Assembly (NCBI GenBank): GCA_015222115.1
Contig: JADFUO010000411.1
Span: 1-9,045 of the forward strand
DNA from: Bacteroidota bacterium
GTDB lineage: Bacteria; Bacteroidota; Bacteroidia; Bacteroidales; JADFUO01
Length of the DNA: 9,045 bases
Direction of reading: 5' to 3'
Position 1 is the stretch's first letter; each line of letters opens with the position of its first letter. Position numbers and translations under genes: made by a program. Below, in pieces: positions 1 through 7,750 of the stretch. The notes beneath the pieces are model-generated. The model saw nothing but the letters and a program-made list of their open reading frames with translations, was not told the DNA's origin and searched no databases.

Positions 1-110
1 AAGAAAACGCCAATAACTGCGTTACGCTCATCTTAAAACTCAGTCATCCGTACGGACTCCTGATTTTTAAGATTTCGTCCCGAGTACTCGGGATTCTTGA
101 CGTTTTCTTA
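1..110. repeat. Nested palindromic intergenic repeat
   Basis: Outer arms AAGAAAACG (1-9) and CGTTTTCTT (101-109) are perfect reverse complements and enclose further structure. Inside lie ATCTTAAAA (30-38) paired with TTTTAAGAT (65-73), the 10-bp palindrome TCCGTACGGA (47-56), and the perfect 16-bp palindrome TCCCGAGTACTCGGGA (78-93). No reading frame is supported here. The left arm touches the window edge, so the element may extend further left. The layout resembles a dispersed intergenic palindrome or a strong RNA hairpin. Its role is unknown; it could also terminate transcription of a gene outside the window. Confidence 0.6.
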
Positions 111-270
111 TCAAACACTTAGTTTTCTTGCAAATACTAAGTAGAATATTTATTTTTATAAAATATTTTTATATTGAAACACTAAACCAAACAGGATGCT
201 ATGTACCACTGGACAGAAAGTGTTTTTTGAAACTTTTAGTAATTTTGTTTAACTCTAAAATACAATCACA
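111..270. other. AT-rich leader before the phosphohexomutase gene
   Basis: This is a non-coding stretch. A 7-bp stem is possible between ACTTAGT (117-123) and ACTAAGT (136-142) with a 12-nt loop. The remainder is A/T-rich and has no Shine-Dalgarno sequence before the ATG at 271, which is usual in Bacteroidota. I see nothing else that can be supported. Confidence 0.4.
240..247 (+). promoter_or_regulatory. Candidate Bacteroidota -7 box
   Basis: TAATTTTG fits the Bacteroidota sigma -7 consensus TAnnTTTG and would place a transcript start a few bases downstream, leaving a short leader before the ATG at 271. I do not see a matching -33 TTTG at the usual distance, and a motif this short can occur by chance in AT-rich DNA. 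Confidence 0.22.
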
Positions 271-2013
271 ATGAAAAATATAATTGACAAAGCTGTCCTT
301 GAAAAAGCCCAGTCGTGGCTTGAAGGAAATTACGATGAAAAAACAAAACAAAAAGTAAAATATTTAATTGAAGATGACCCGCAGGAACTTATTGAGTCCT
401 TTTATAGATATCTGGAGTTTGGCACAGGAGGACTTCGTGGTATTATGGGAGTTGGTACTAACAGGATGAATAAATATACCGTTGGAATGGCTACACAGGG
501 ATTGGCAAATTATCTTAAAAAAATGTTTCCCGATATTGGTCAAATAAAAGTGGCTATTGCTTATGATTCAAGGAATAACAGTAAATATTTTGCAAGAATC
601 ACAGCCGAAGTTTTTTCAGCAAACGGTTTTAAAGTATATTTATTTGATGACCTTCGCCCCACACCCGAATTGTCATTTGCAATTCGTTATTTTAAATGCC
701 AGAGCGGAATTGTTATCACTGCATCTCATAACCCCAAAGAATACAATGGTTACAAAGCATATTGGGATGATGGCGGACAACTGATTCCTCCTCATGATAA
801 GAATGTTATTGATGAAGTGAAAAAGATAAAGAATATTGATGACGTTAAATTTAATGGAATTGAAAAAAATATTGAAATTGTCGGTGAAGAAGTTGATAAA
901 GAATACCTGAGAAGGATTAAAGAACTTACATTATCACCCGAAATTATCAAAAAACATAAAGACATAAAAATTGTTTATACTCCACTTCACGGTACAGGTG
1001 TCAAACTTGTTCCAATGTGTTTAAAAGATTTTGGATTTGATAATATATATTCTGTTGAAGCACAAAATGTTTCCGATGGCAACTTTCCTACAGTCATTTC
1101 CCCCAATCCCGAAGAACCTGCTGCATTGGAAATGGCAATAAAAAAAGCTAAAGAAGTTGATGCAACTCTTGTTATGGCAACGGACCCCGATGCTGACAGG
1201 GTTGGAATTGCAGTAAAAGACAACAAAAACGAAATTATCTTACTAAATGGTAATCAGGCAGCATCCTTGCTTATTTATTACCTGATTACAAAATGGAAAG
1301 AAAACGGAAAAATTAATGGTAATGAATATATCGTGAAAACAATTGTTACCTCAGAGTTGTTAAAAGATATTGCAAATAAAAATGGAGTTGAATCTTTTGA
1401 TGTCCTTACCGGATTTAAATGGTTCGCAGATATTATTAAACAAAATGAGGGTGAAAAAATATTTATCGGTGGTGGTGAAGAAAGTTATGGCTATCTGATT
1501 GGCGATTTTGTTAGAGATAAGGATGCTGTTAGTGCTTGTGCATTAATCGCCGAGACTGCTGCCTGGGCTGCCGATCATGGTAAAACATTATTTGACCTGC
1601 TTATTGATATTTATCTGGAGTATGATTTTTATAAAGAAAAATTAATATCAGTTGTAAGAAAAGGAAAATCAGGTGCTGAAGAAATTCAGAAAATTATGGA
1701 AAAATTTCGCAATAACCCTCCGGTATCAATTAATAATTCTGAAGTTGTTTCTATTAAAGATTATCTGATTCAAAAAGAAAAAAATCTTATTACCGGTGAA
1801 GAAAAACAAATCACTTTGCCAAAATCCAATGTGTTGCAGTTTTTCCTAAAAGATGGAAGTAAAATAAGTGTGCGTCCGTCAGGAACCGAACCTAAAATTA
1901 AATTTTATTTTAGTGTTAAAGAAAAACTTGATGATAAAAATAAATTTGATGAAGTAAATAATCAATTAGACAAAAAAATTGAAAGCATAATAAAATCATT
2001 AGGAATTGAATAA
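271..2013 (+). CDS. Phospho-sugar mutase (phosphoglucomutase/phosphomannomutase family)
   Basis: This 580-residue protein is a full-length alpha-D-phosphohexomutase, a cytoplasmic enzyme that moves phosphate between C1 and C6 of a hexose. The four family signatures are intact: the catalytic phosphoserine loop TASHNP (150-155, Ser152), the metal-binding loop DPDADR (305-310), the sugar-recognition loop GGGEESYG (400-407), and the phosphate-binding loop RPSGTEPK (535-542) in the C-terminal domain. The N-terminal GTGGLRG (51-57) is typical of the long phosphoglucomutase/phosphopentomutase-like branch (PgcA/PGM2 type). Length fits that branch rather than the roughly 450-residue GlmM/ManB enzymes. 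Likely substrates are glucose-1-P/glucose-6-P; mannose or pentose phosphates cannot be excluded from sequence. The next gene starts 2 nt after the stop, suggesting co-transcription. The ATG at 271 is the natural start because the conserved N-terminal helix follows directly. Confidence 0.93.
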   Translation: MKNIIDKAVLEKAQSWLEGNYDEKTKQKVKYLIEDDPQELIESFYRYLEFGTGGLRGIMGVGTNRMNKYTVGMATQGLANYLKKMFPDIGQIKVAIAYDSRNNSKYFARITAEVFSANGFKVYLFDDLRPTPELSFAIRYFKCQSGIVITASHNPKEYNGYKAYWDDGGQLIPPHDKNVIDEVKKIKNIDDVKFNGIEKNIEIVGEEVDKEYLRRIKELTLSPEIIKKHKDIKIVYTPLHGTGVKLVPMCLKDFGFDNIYSVEAQNVSDGNFPTVISPNPEEPAALEMAIKKAKEVDATLVMATDPDADRVGIAVKDNKNEIILLNGNQAASLLIYYLITKWKENGKINGNEYIVKTIVTSELLKDIANKNGVESFDVLTGFKWFADIIKQNEGEKIFIGGGEESYGYLIGDFVRDKDAVSACALIAETAAWAADHGKTLFDLLIDIYLEYDFYKEKLISVVRKGKSGAEEIQKIMEKFRNNPPVSINNSEVVSIKDYLIQKEKNLITGEEKQITLPKSNVLQFFLKDGSKISVRPSGTEPKIKFYFSVKEKLDDKNKFDEVNNQLDKKIESIIKSLGIE

Positions 2014-2015
2014 AA

Positions 2016-2564
2016 ATGATGAACGAAATTAATAATGAACCTGCTTACTCAAAAAATGTAATTGAATTACTAACAGTAGCAAATGAATACTGTTTGTTTA
2101 TTGAAAAATCAGAAAATTACTCAAAGATTGATATATTGCAGTTCTTGCAGAAAATATCACCTTTGCTTTATCTTAAAGGTTCATTACTTCCCAATGTTAA
2201 TGTGGAGAACAAAGATGCAAATGAACGTTTTGTTACCGAAGAACAATGGGAAACAATCTTTAATGAACTAAGAAATAAATTCAATAAAGATGATAATTAT
2301 TGGTTCATTGATTTCAACAGCCCCGACGAAAATGACCCTGTTAAAGCAAGTTTTGCTGAAAATTTTGCTGACATTTATCAGGATTTAAAAGACTTTGTTA
2401 TGCTTTACCAAAAAAGCACTCGTGCAGCAAAACAAAATGCAGTTTATGAATGTAAATTTCTTTTTAAGACTCATTGGGGATACTGTATTATAAATGCTCA
2501 AAAAGCCATACATCATATTTTATATAAAAACAAGTCCACTTACAATTATCCTGAATTGATATAA
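2016..2564 (+). CDS. DUF5063-like hypothetical protein
   Basis: This is a 182-residue soluble protein without signal peptide or membrane segment. From memory it resembles the DUF5063 family (mainly Bacteroidota, function unknown). The features I matched are the N-terminal NVIELLTVANEYC (14-26), LYLKGSLLP (51-59), RFVTEEQWE (71-79), an acidic aromatic stretch with NYWFID (94-99), and the C-terminal helix pair ENFADIYQDLKDFVMLYQ (115-132) and FKTHWGYCIINAQKAIH (150-166). The protein looks all-helical. It begins 2 nt after the phosphohexomutase stop at an ATGATG pair, so the start could be 2016 or 2019, and translation is probably coupled to the upstream gene. The pairing need not mean a shared pathway. 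No catalytic motif is recognised. Confidence 0.75.
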   Translation: MMNEINNEPAYSKNVIELLTVANEYCLFIEKSENYSKIDILQFLQKISPLLYLKGSLLPNVNVENKDANERFVTEEQWETIFNELRNKFNKDDNYWFIDFNSPDENDPVKASFAENFADIYQDLKDFVMLYQKSTRAAKQNAVYECKFLFKTHWGYCIINAQKAIHHILYKNKSTYNYPELI

Positions 2565-2660
2565 AAAATGCTAATTTAAATTACCTTTTAACATATTTTT
2601 TTAAAATAACTTTATTAAGTTTGTAAACTTTATTTAATCTAAATAAACATAAACCCAAAA
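2565..2660. other. AT-rich spacer after the DUF5063-like gene
   Basis: The spacer contains the perfect palindrome TAATTTAAATTA (2572-2583) and a second palindrome AAGTTT/AAACTT (2617-2622 and 2625-2630). Both lack GC pairs, so neither is a convincing terminator. No gene is seen. Confidence 0.3.
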
Positions 2661-2824
2661 TAGTGCCTGTCCATAAAGTCAATTATGTTGATAAAATTTT
2701 AGATTTTAGATTTGTGATTTTAGATCTTTATTTTTTTAATCCGCTGATAATCAACAAAAATTTAAATTTTAAATCTGAATTCTAAAATCTTAAATTGTTA
2801 GAACGTGACTTTATAGACAGACTA
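2661..2824. mobile_element. MITE-like element with terminal inverted repeats
   Basis: The left end TAGTGCCTGTCCATAAAG continues to 2681, and the right end (2806-2824) reads in reverse complement TAGTCTGTCTATAAAGTCA. The two ends match at all but one aligned base apart from a 2-nt gap. Inside, the left strand near 2690-2722 and the reverse complement of about 2757-2792 both carry repeated GATTTTAGA-type runs, so the whole element of about 164 bp could fold into one long imperfect hairpin. It has no coding capacity. This is the form of a non-autonomous miniature transposable element, although no transposase is present and a target-site duplication is not clear (a TA at each end is possible). 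Its right end lies 18 bp before the feoB start. Confidence 0.6.
2707..2714 (+). promoter_or_regulatory. Candidate -7 box inside the MITE-like element
   Basis: TAGATTTG fits TAnnTTTG and lies on the strand of feoB. A GTTG at 2687-2690 is nearer than the usual -33 spacing, so the match is imperfect. If used, the feoB leader would be about 120 nt and would contain the right half of the element. Confidence 0.18.
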
Positions 2825-2842
2825 AATAAATGATATTTATTA

Positions 2843-5362
2843 ATGACCTTATTTGATCTGCAACAAGGAGAAAAAGGAATAATCACAAAAGTGAGAGGAC
2901 GTGGCGCCTTCCGTAATAGAATTATGGAGATGGGTTTTGTTGTGGGCAAAGAAATTATTGTCGGGAAAAAAGCCCCGCTTAAAAACCCGATAGAATATAC
3001 TATTATGGGTTATAATGTTTCGCTTAGAAATAGCGAAGCAAAGCTGATTGAAGTAGTTAAACCTGAAGAAGGTATTTTTATTGAAAGAGAAAATGGTTAC
3101 AATGGTGTTATTATTGACGATACTTTAAAGAAAAAAACTGGCATTAAAAGTAAAGTAATTAATATTGCATTGGTTGGAAATCCTAACTCAGGAAAAACAA
3201 CTTTATTTAATTATGCTTCACATTCCAGAGAAAGAGTAGGTAATTACGGTGGAGTAACTGTTGATGCAAAGCAGGCCAGATTCAAGCATAAAGGATATAC
3301 TTTTAATATTATTGATTTACCCGGAACATATTCCATTACAAGTTACACTCCCGAAGAATTATTTGTAAGAGATTATCTTTTTAAAGAAATCCCCGATGTA
3401 GTTGTAAATGTCATTGATTCATCAAATCTTGAAAGAAATCTATACCTGACCACTCAATTGATTGATCTTGATATAAAATTGGTTATAGCTTTAAACATGT
3501 TTGATGAATTACAGGCTAAAGGTGATGAATTCGACTATGAATCGCTTGGTAAAATGATTGGTATTCCTATGGTTCCTACTGTCAGTTCAAAAGGAAAAGG
3601 GATTAAGGAGCTATTTGATAAAATCATTGACGTGTTTGAAGACCGTGACCCAACCGTTAGACATATTCATATTAACTATGGTCGTGATATTGAAAATTCA
3701 ATAAAAAAAATACAAGATAAAATCAGGATTGAAGAGAATAAAAAACTTACCATAATTGTTGCTCCGCGCTTTCTTGCTATTAAATTATTAGAAAAAGACC
3801 GTGAGGAAGAAAAACGAATTCGCTCTTGTATTAATTATGAAGAAATTTTAGAAACAGTAAATGATGAAATAAATAGAATTGAATCTCAATATAGTGACAC
3901 AACTGAAACAATTATTACAGATCATAAATACGGATTTATTGAAGGTGCTTTAAAAGAAACATATAAAGTAAACAAGCTAAGCAAAAAAACAAGCAGCAGC
4001 AGGATTGACAGAATACTTACACACAAAATATTCAGTTTCCCGATTTTTATTTTATTTATGATGTTGATGTTTCAGTCAACCTTTTTGCTGGGAGCTTATC
4101 CAAAGGCATGGATTGAAAATCTCATGACTTTCTTAGGTGGTTTATTTTACAATATATTACCGGATTGTTTATTCAGGGATTTATTGGTTGATGGTATAAT
4201 AGGTGGGGTAGGAGGTGTTATTGTATTTTTACCGAATATCCTGATTTTATTTTTCTTTATTTCAATTATGGAAGACACTGGTTATATGGCAAGGGTGGCT
4301 TTTATTGTTGATAAGATTATGCACAAAATCGGCTTGCATGGGAGATCATTTATTCCAATGCTTATGGGTTTTGGTTGTAATGTTCCGGCAATATTGGCAA
4401 CCAGAACAATCGGCGGGAAAAATAACCGTCTTGTAACAATGCTTATTAATCCTTTTATGTCGTGTAGCGCAAGACTTACAGTTTATATATTGATTATCGG
4501 CACTTTTTTCCCTGATAATCCCGGATTAATGTTATTCATGATCTATGGAATTGGAATTTTGCTTTCAATAATTGTTGCGATAATATTTAAAAAAACATTG
4601 TTCAAGTCAAAAGATATTCCTTTTGTCATGGAGCTTCCGCCATACAGAATGCCAACTGTTAAATCCATATTACGACATACATGGTTTAACGGTTCAATAT
4701 ATCTTAAGAAAATGGGTGGAGTTATTCTTATAGCTTCAATTGTTATCTGGGCTTTAGGATATTTTCCCAGAAGTACCGAAATTAACACACATTATGAAAA
4801 GATGATAGTTCAAAAAAAATCTGAATTTGAGAAAAAAATAATTGCAATAGATAAAACCGATTTAATAGCTTATCAAAATATTATTACTGATAAAGAAAAA
4901 ATTATTAATGATCTGAAAAACGAAAAAGAAAGTAAGCTGTTGGAAAATTCAATGATTGGCAAAATCGGTCATTTTATTGAACCTGCTATCAGACCTTTGG
5001 GATTTGACTGGAAGATAGGAGTAAGTTTAGTAGCAGGTGTTGTAGCAAAAGAAATTGTAGTGAGCACATTAGGAGTGCTTTATCAAACAAATGAAACCGA
5101 ATATAACACAAAAAAGTTATCTGAAAAACTCAAACTACAAACTTATGAATATGGAAAAAGAAAAGGTGAAAAAGTTTATACTCCCATCGTAGCTTTTGGC
5201 TTTATATTATTTATATTGATATACTTTCCCTGCATAGCTGTAATAGCAGCCATAAAAAAAGAATCGGGCGGATGGAAATGGGCTATTTTTATGGCTTTAT
5301 ATTCTACTTCGCTGGCTTGGGTTATAACTTTCCTGTTTTATCAAATTGGCAGCCTCATTTGA
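2843..5362 (+). CDS. feoB: FeoA-FeoB fusion, ferrous iron transporter
   Basis: This 839-residue inner-membrane Fe(II) uptake protein has an N-terminal FeoA (SH3-like) domain fused to FeoB. FeoA covers about 1-73 (MTLFDLQQGEKG, IMEMGFVVG). The GTPase domain starts near 105: G1 GNPNSGKT (112-119), G2 region GNYGGVTVD (133-141), G3 DLPG (158-161), G4 NMFD (218-221), G5-like SSKGKG (248-253). About eight or nine membrane segments follow from 397 to the end. The two Gate motifs are present: GFGCNVPA (509-516, Cys512) and FPCIAV (795-800, Cys797). A Lys/Glu-rich stretch (about 650-705) between membrane segments may form a coiled coil. FeoA-FeoB fusions are common in Bacteroidota, and no separate feoA or feoC is seen. 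All key motifs are intact. The start at 2843 begins directly with the FeoA domain, and no Shine-Dalgarno precedes it. Confidence 0.95.
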   Translation: MTLFDLQQGEKGIITKVRGRGAFRNRIMEMGFVVGKEIIVGKKAPLKNPIEYTIMGYNVSLRNSEAKLIEVVKPEEGIFIERENGYNGVIIDDTLKKKTGIKSKVINIALVGNPNSGKTTLFNYASHSRERVGNYGGVTVDAKQARFKHKGYTFNIIDLPGTYSITSYTPEELFVRDYLFKEIPDVVVNVIDSSNLERNLYLTTQLIDLDIKLVIALNMFDELQAKGDEFDYESLGKMIGIPMVPTVSSKGKGIKELFDKIIDVFEDRDPTVRHIHINYGRDIENSIKKIQDKIRIEENKKLTIIVAPRFLAIKLLEKDREEEKRIRSCINYEEILETVNDEINRIESQYSDTTETIITDHKYGFIEGALKETYKVNKLSKKTSSSRIDRILTHKIFSFPIFILFMMLMFQSTFLLGAYPKAWIENLMTFLGGLFYNILPDCLFRDLLVDGIIGGVGGVIVFLPNILILFFFISIMEDTGYMARVAFIVDKIMHKIGLHGRSFIPMLMGFGCNVPAILATRTIGGKNNRLVTMLINPFMSCSARLTVYILIIGTFFPDNPGLMLFMIYGIGILLSIIVAIIFKKTLFKSKDIPFVMELPPYRMPTVKSILRHTWFNGSIYLKKMGGVILIASIVIWALGYFPRSTEINTHYEKMIVQKKSEFEKKIIAIDKTDLIAYQNIITDKEKIINDLKNEKESKLLENSMIGKIGHFIEPAIRPLGFDWKIGVSLVAGVVAKEIVVSTLGVLYQTNETEYNTKKLSEKLKLQTYEYGKRKGEKVYTPIVAFGFILFILIYFPCIAVIAAIKKESGGWKWAIFMALYSTSLAWVITFLFYQIGSLI

Positions 5363-5369
5363 TTAATAG

Positions 5370-5510
5370 ATTCAAAATTTGATAATATTTCCATATTTGA
5401 GAAATTATTTTCCAATAGAGATAAAATATCATGATGTTAATATTATTAAACAACTTAAAGTAAAAGAATTAGTTGTTGACCTTGAAGAAATCAGGCAGGA
5501 TTACTTGTAA
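5370..5510 (+). pseudogene. Possible remnant of a lost reading frame (C-terminal fragment)
   Basis: After the in-frame TAG at 5367-5369, the plus strand stays open for 46 codons to a TAA at 5508-5510. The last part reads [20 protein letters not shown], with composition and codon use like a real protein of this genome. There is no ATG in this frame; only TTG codons (5379, 5397) could start it. Its end overlaps the 3' end of the converging TPR gene by 10 bp. I do not recognise the family. It may be a decayed C-terminus, or a chance open frame. Confidence 0.25.
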
Positions 5511-6520
5511 ATTTTATCTAACCTGTTTAATCCATCAATTGCTTTCTGATAATTAGTTTCTAACTCAAGGGTTTTATGATAGTTTTTTCGGGCTTCTGCT
5601 AAATTGCCTGATAATTCGTAGCAATAAGCTCTGTTGTAATATGCATTGACATAATAAGGGTCGATATTTATTGTTTTGCTAAAATATTCGGCTGCGGTTT
5701 TAAAATCATTTATATAAACCAAATTCAAGTAACCAATGTTATAATATGCATCTTTGAATGTTGAGTCAATTTGAATGATGTTCTGATAATATTCAGAAGC
5801 TTTCATGTAATCATTTTTTTCCTGATAAAACATGCCAAGATTGTAAAGTGCTTCAATGCTGCGGGGTTTAATTTTTAAAGCATTATTAAAATAATCAACA
5901 GCTAATTTATTATGTTTAACCGAGTATATCACACCTAACTGTATAATGGCATCATAATAATCCTGATTTTGATCAACTGCGATTTGAAAGTTTTTGATTG
6001 CATTAGACGTATCTCCAGCTTCAAGTAGGGCAAAGCCTCTTATATAATATGCTAAGGGATTGATTTTATCAATTTTGATAGCCTTATCAATATACTCATA
6101 TGTTTTTTTATAATCTTTAAGTATAAGGCTAAGTTCGGCAAGTTTTAATATGGCATTTGTATTTTTTGAGTTTAGTTTTTCGGCTTTTAATAATGATTCC
6201 CTGCATTTTTGTATCTCGCCCATTAATAAATAAATATCAGAAAGTGTTAGATATAAATCAGAAGACTGGGGATTAATCTGAATAGCTTTATTAATGTTCC
6301 TCAATGCTTTATTAATATTATTATTTTGAAGATAATAAATTGCCCTCAAGTTGTAAAGTTCAGCATTTGTTGAATCATTTAATATTTTTTTGTTTAGTAA
6401 TTCTAATTCGGATAGTTGATTTGTGTTATCGGTTTTTTCCTGATTATTATCTCTTTCGTTTCCACAGGAGATGAAAAATAAAAATGATATTAAAAAGAAT
6501 AAAATATGTATTTTACTCAT
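5501..6520 (-). CDS. TPR-repeat lipoprotein
   Basis: This 339-residue protein has a lipoprotein signal: a short hydrophobic N-terminus ending in FISC with lipidated Cys19, then a polar linker (20-50). About eight consecutive tetratricopeptide repeats fill the rest, roughly 52-85, 86-119, 120-153, 154-187, 188-220, 221-254, 255-289 and 290-323, many with the typical A-Y-N-x-G/R and final I-N/D-P pattern. TPR solenoids bind proteins, so a scaffold or assembly role at the cell envelope is plausible, but no specific partner can be named. Its ATG overlaps the end of recA by 8 nt (ATGAGTAA), which indicates translational coupling and co-transcription with recA. A role in DNA repair does not follow, because the protein should be outside the cytoplasm. 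It converges on feoB with no clear terminator in the gap. Confidence 0.85.
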   Translation of the reverse strand: MSKIHILFFLISFLFFISCGNERDNNQEKTDNTNQLSELELLNKKILNDSTNAELYNLRAIYYLQNNNINKALRNINKAIQINPQSSDLYLTLSDIYLLMGEIQKCRESLLKAEKLNSKNTNAILKLAELSLILKDYKKTYEYIDKAIKIDKINPLAYYIRGFALLEAGDTSNAIKNFQIAVDQNQDYYDAIIQLGVIYSVKHNKLAVDYFNNALKIKPRSIEALYNLGMFYQEKNDYMKASEYYQNIIQIDSTFKDAYYNIGYLNLVYINDFKTAAEYFSKTINIDPYYVNAYYNRAYCYELSGNLAEARKNYHKTLELETNYQKAIDGLNRLDKIYK

Positions 6521-7538
6521 TTAATGCTTCTTTAATTTTAGCTTCAAGTTCTTCTGCTAATTCAGGATTATCAATCAATAATTTTTTAACAGCTTCTCTA
6601 CCTTGCCCGAGTTTTGTATCACCATAACTAAACCATGAACCACTTTTTTTGATAATATTTTTTTCAACACCAAGGTCAATTATTTCGCCATTTTTAGAGA
6701 TTCCCTCTCCGTAAATAATATCAAATTCGGCTTTCCTGAAAGGAGGTGCAACCTTATTTTTAACAACTCTAACTCTTACGCGGTTTCCGATTACTTCTTC
6801 ACCTTCTTTAATTTGCGATATTCTTCTGATATCCAATCTTACTGAGGTATAAAATTTAAGGGCATTTCCGCCTGTAGTTGTTTCAGGATTACCAAACATA
6901 ACACCGATTTTTTCTCTTAACTGGTTTATAAAAATACAGCAACAACCGGTTTTACTGATAGTTGCTGTTAATTTACGTAATGCCTGAGACATAAGCCGTG
7001 CTTGTAAACCCATTTTTGAATCGCCCATTTCGCCCTCAATTTCGCTTCTTGGGGTAAGTGCTGCAACAGAATCAATAACAATGATATCAATAGCACCTGA
7101 ACGAATAAGATTATCTGTGATTTCTAAAGCTTGCTCACCATTATCGGGTTGTGAAATCAATAAATTCTTAATATCCACGCCTAATTTCTGGGCATAAGAA
7201 CTGTCAAAAACATGCTCCGCATCAATAAAAGCGGCTATGCCTCCTTCTTTTTGGGCTTCGGCAATTGCCTGGATAGCCAGAGTAGTTTTACCTGATGCCT
7301 CCGGACCGAATATTTCAGTTACCCTGCCTTTTGGCAAACCGCCAATACCTAAGGCAAAGTCAAGTGCTATTGAACCTGTTGAAATTGATTCAATATTTTC
7401 TATAGCACCGTCACCTAATTTCATTATTGCTCCCTTGCCGTACGATTTCTCAATATTGCCAAGCGTTAATTCAAGTGCTTTTAGTTTTTCTTTTTTTATT
7501 TTTTCAACATTACTTTCTTTAGTTGTTTCTTTATCCAT
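6513..7538 (-). CDS. recA: RecA recombinase
   Basis: RecA forms ATP-dependent filaments on single-stranded DNA for homologous recombination and stimulates LexA-type self-cleavage where such repressors exist. The 341-residue protein is full length. Motifs seen are Walker [10 protein letters not shown] (78-86), the catalytic glutamate in DAEH (107-109, Glu108... within IDAEHV at 105-110), Walker B IIVIDS (152-157), loop L1 around [12 protein letters not shown] (166-177), [10 protein letters not shown] (203-212), loop L2 [14 protein letters not shown] (217-230), and NKVAPPF (261-267). The N-terminus (1-20) is Lys/Glu-rich, and the C-terminus ends in a mild acidic helix rather than the longer acidic tail of E. 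coli RecA. A triple cysteine (199-201) lies just before FINQLR. The gene reads into the TPR lipoprotein with an 8-nt overlap. nth lies upstream on the same strand, separated by 212 bp that may hold a recA promoter. Confidence 0.98.
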   Translation of the reverse strand: MDKETTKESNVEKIKKEKLKALELTLGNIEKSYGKGAIMKLGDGAIENIESISTGSIALDFALGIGGLPKGRVTEIFGPEASGKTTLAIQAIAEAQKEGGIAAFIDAEHVFDSSYAQKLGVDIKNLLISQPDNGEQALEITDNLIRSGAIDIIVIDSVAALTPRSEIEGEMGDSKMGLQARLMSQALRKLTATISKTGCCCIFINQLREKIGVMFGNPETTTGGNALKFYTSVRLDIRRISQIKEGEEVIGNRVRVRVVKNKVAPPFRKAEFDIIYGEGISKNGEIIDLGVEKNIIKKSGSWFSYGDTKLGQGREAVKKLLIDNPELAEELEAKIKEALNE

Positions 7539-7565
7539 GTTATTTATTTTTTAATTCGTAATTAA

Positions 7566-7592
7566 TGTCATCCCGAGCGAAGACGAGGGACA
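7566..7592. repeat. TGTCATCCCGAG-type intergenic repeat in the recA leader
   Basis: The segment starts TGTCATCCCGAGCGAAG and ends GAGGGACA, with TCCC (7571-7574) able to pair with GGGA (7587-7590). From memory, variants of TGTCATCCCGAGCG...CGAGGGA recur between genes in many Bacteroidota genomes. Only one copy is in this window, so dispersal cannot be shown here. It lies between the recA start and the candidate -7 box, so it would be in the 5' leader of the recA mRNA. Confidence 0.5.
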
Positions 7593-7617
7593 TAATCCGT
7601 AAATTTAAATACTTATG

Positions 7618-7625
7618 CAAATATA
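7618..7625 (-). promoter_or_regulatory. Candidate recA -7 box
   Basis: On the minus strand this reads TATATTTG, an exact fit to TAnnTTTG. It would give a recA leader of roughly 70 nt. A -33 TTTG is not evident at the right distance. An inverted repeat CGTAAAT (7598-7604) / ATTTACG (7630-7636) brackets the box and could be an operator or chance. Confidence 0.25.
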
Positions 7626-7750
7626 CTTGATTTACGAAATGAATTTTATACTTATTAATATAATTTATTAACAAATGTCACTTATAGATATCAAATTTCC
7701 TTAGGTGGTTGGAATAATCTGTTTTTATTTAATTGATATACAATACCTGA

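Noticed and set aside
557..784. Plus-strand open frame of 75 codons inside the phosphohexomutase gene
   Set aside because: It lies wholly within a gene with intact catalytic motifs in another frame and resembles no known protein.
987..1226. Minus-strand open frame of 79 codons inside the phosphohexomutase gene
   Set aside because: Antisense shadow covering the DPDADR metal-loop region of the real gene; no independent evidence.
4543..4788. Minus-strand open frame of 81 codons within feoB
   Set aside because: Antisense to membrane segments of FeoB, with no recognisable domain.
5363..5410. Weak TCAAA/TTTGA inverted repeats after feoB as a possible terminator
   Set aside because: The stems are all A/T and short, with no clean U-tract, so no terminator is called.
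7237..7554. Plus-strand open frame of 105 codons opposite recA
   Set aside because: It is the complement of the conserved RecA N-terminal half; the serine- and proline-rich composition is that of a shadow frame.
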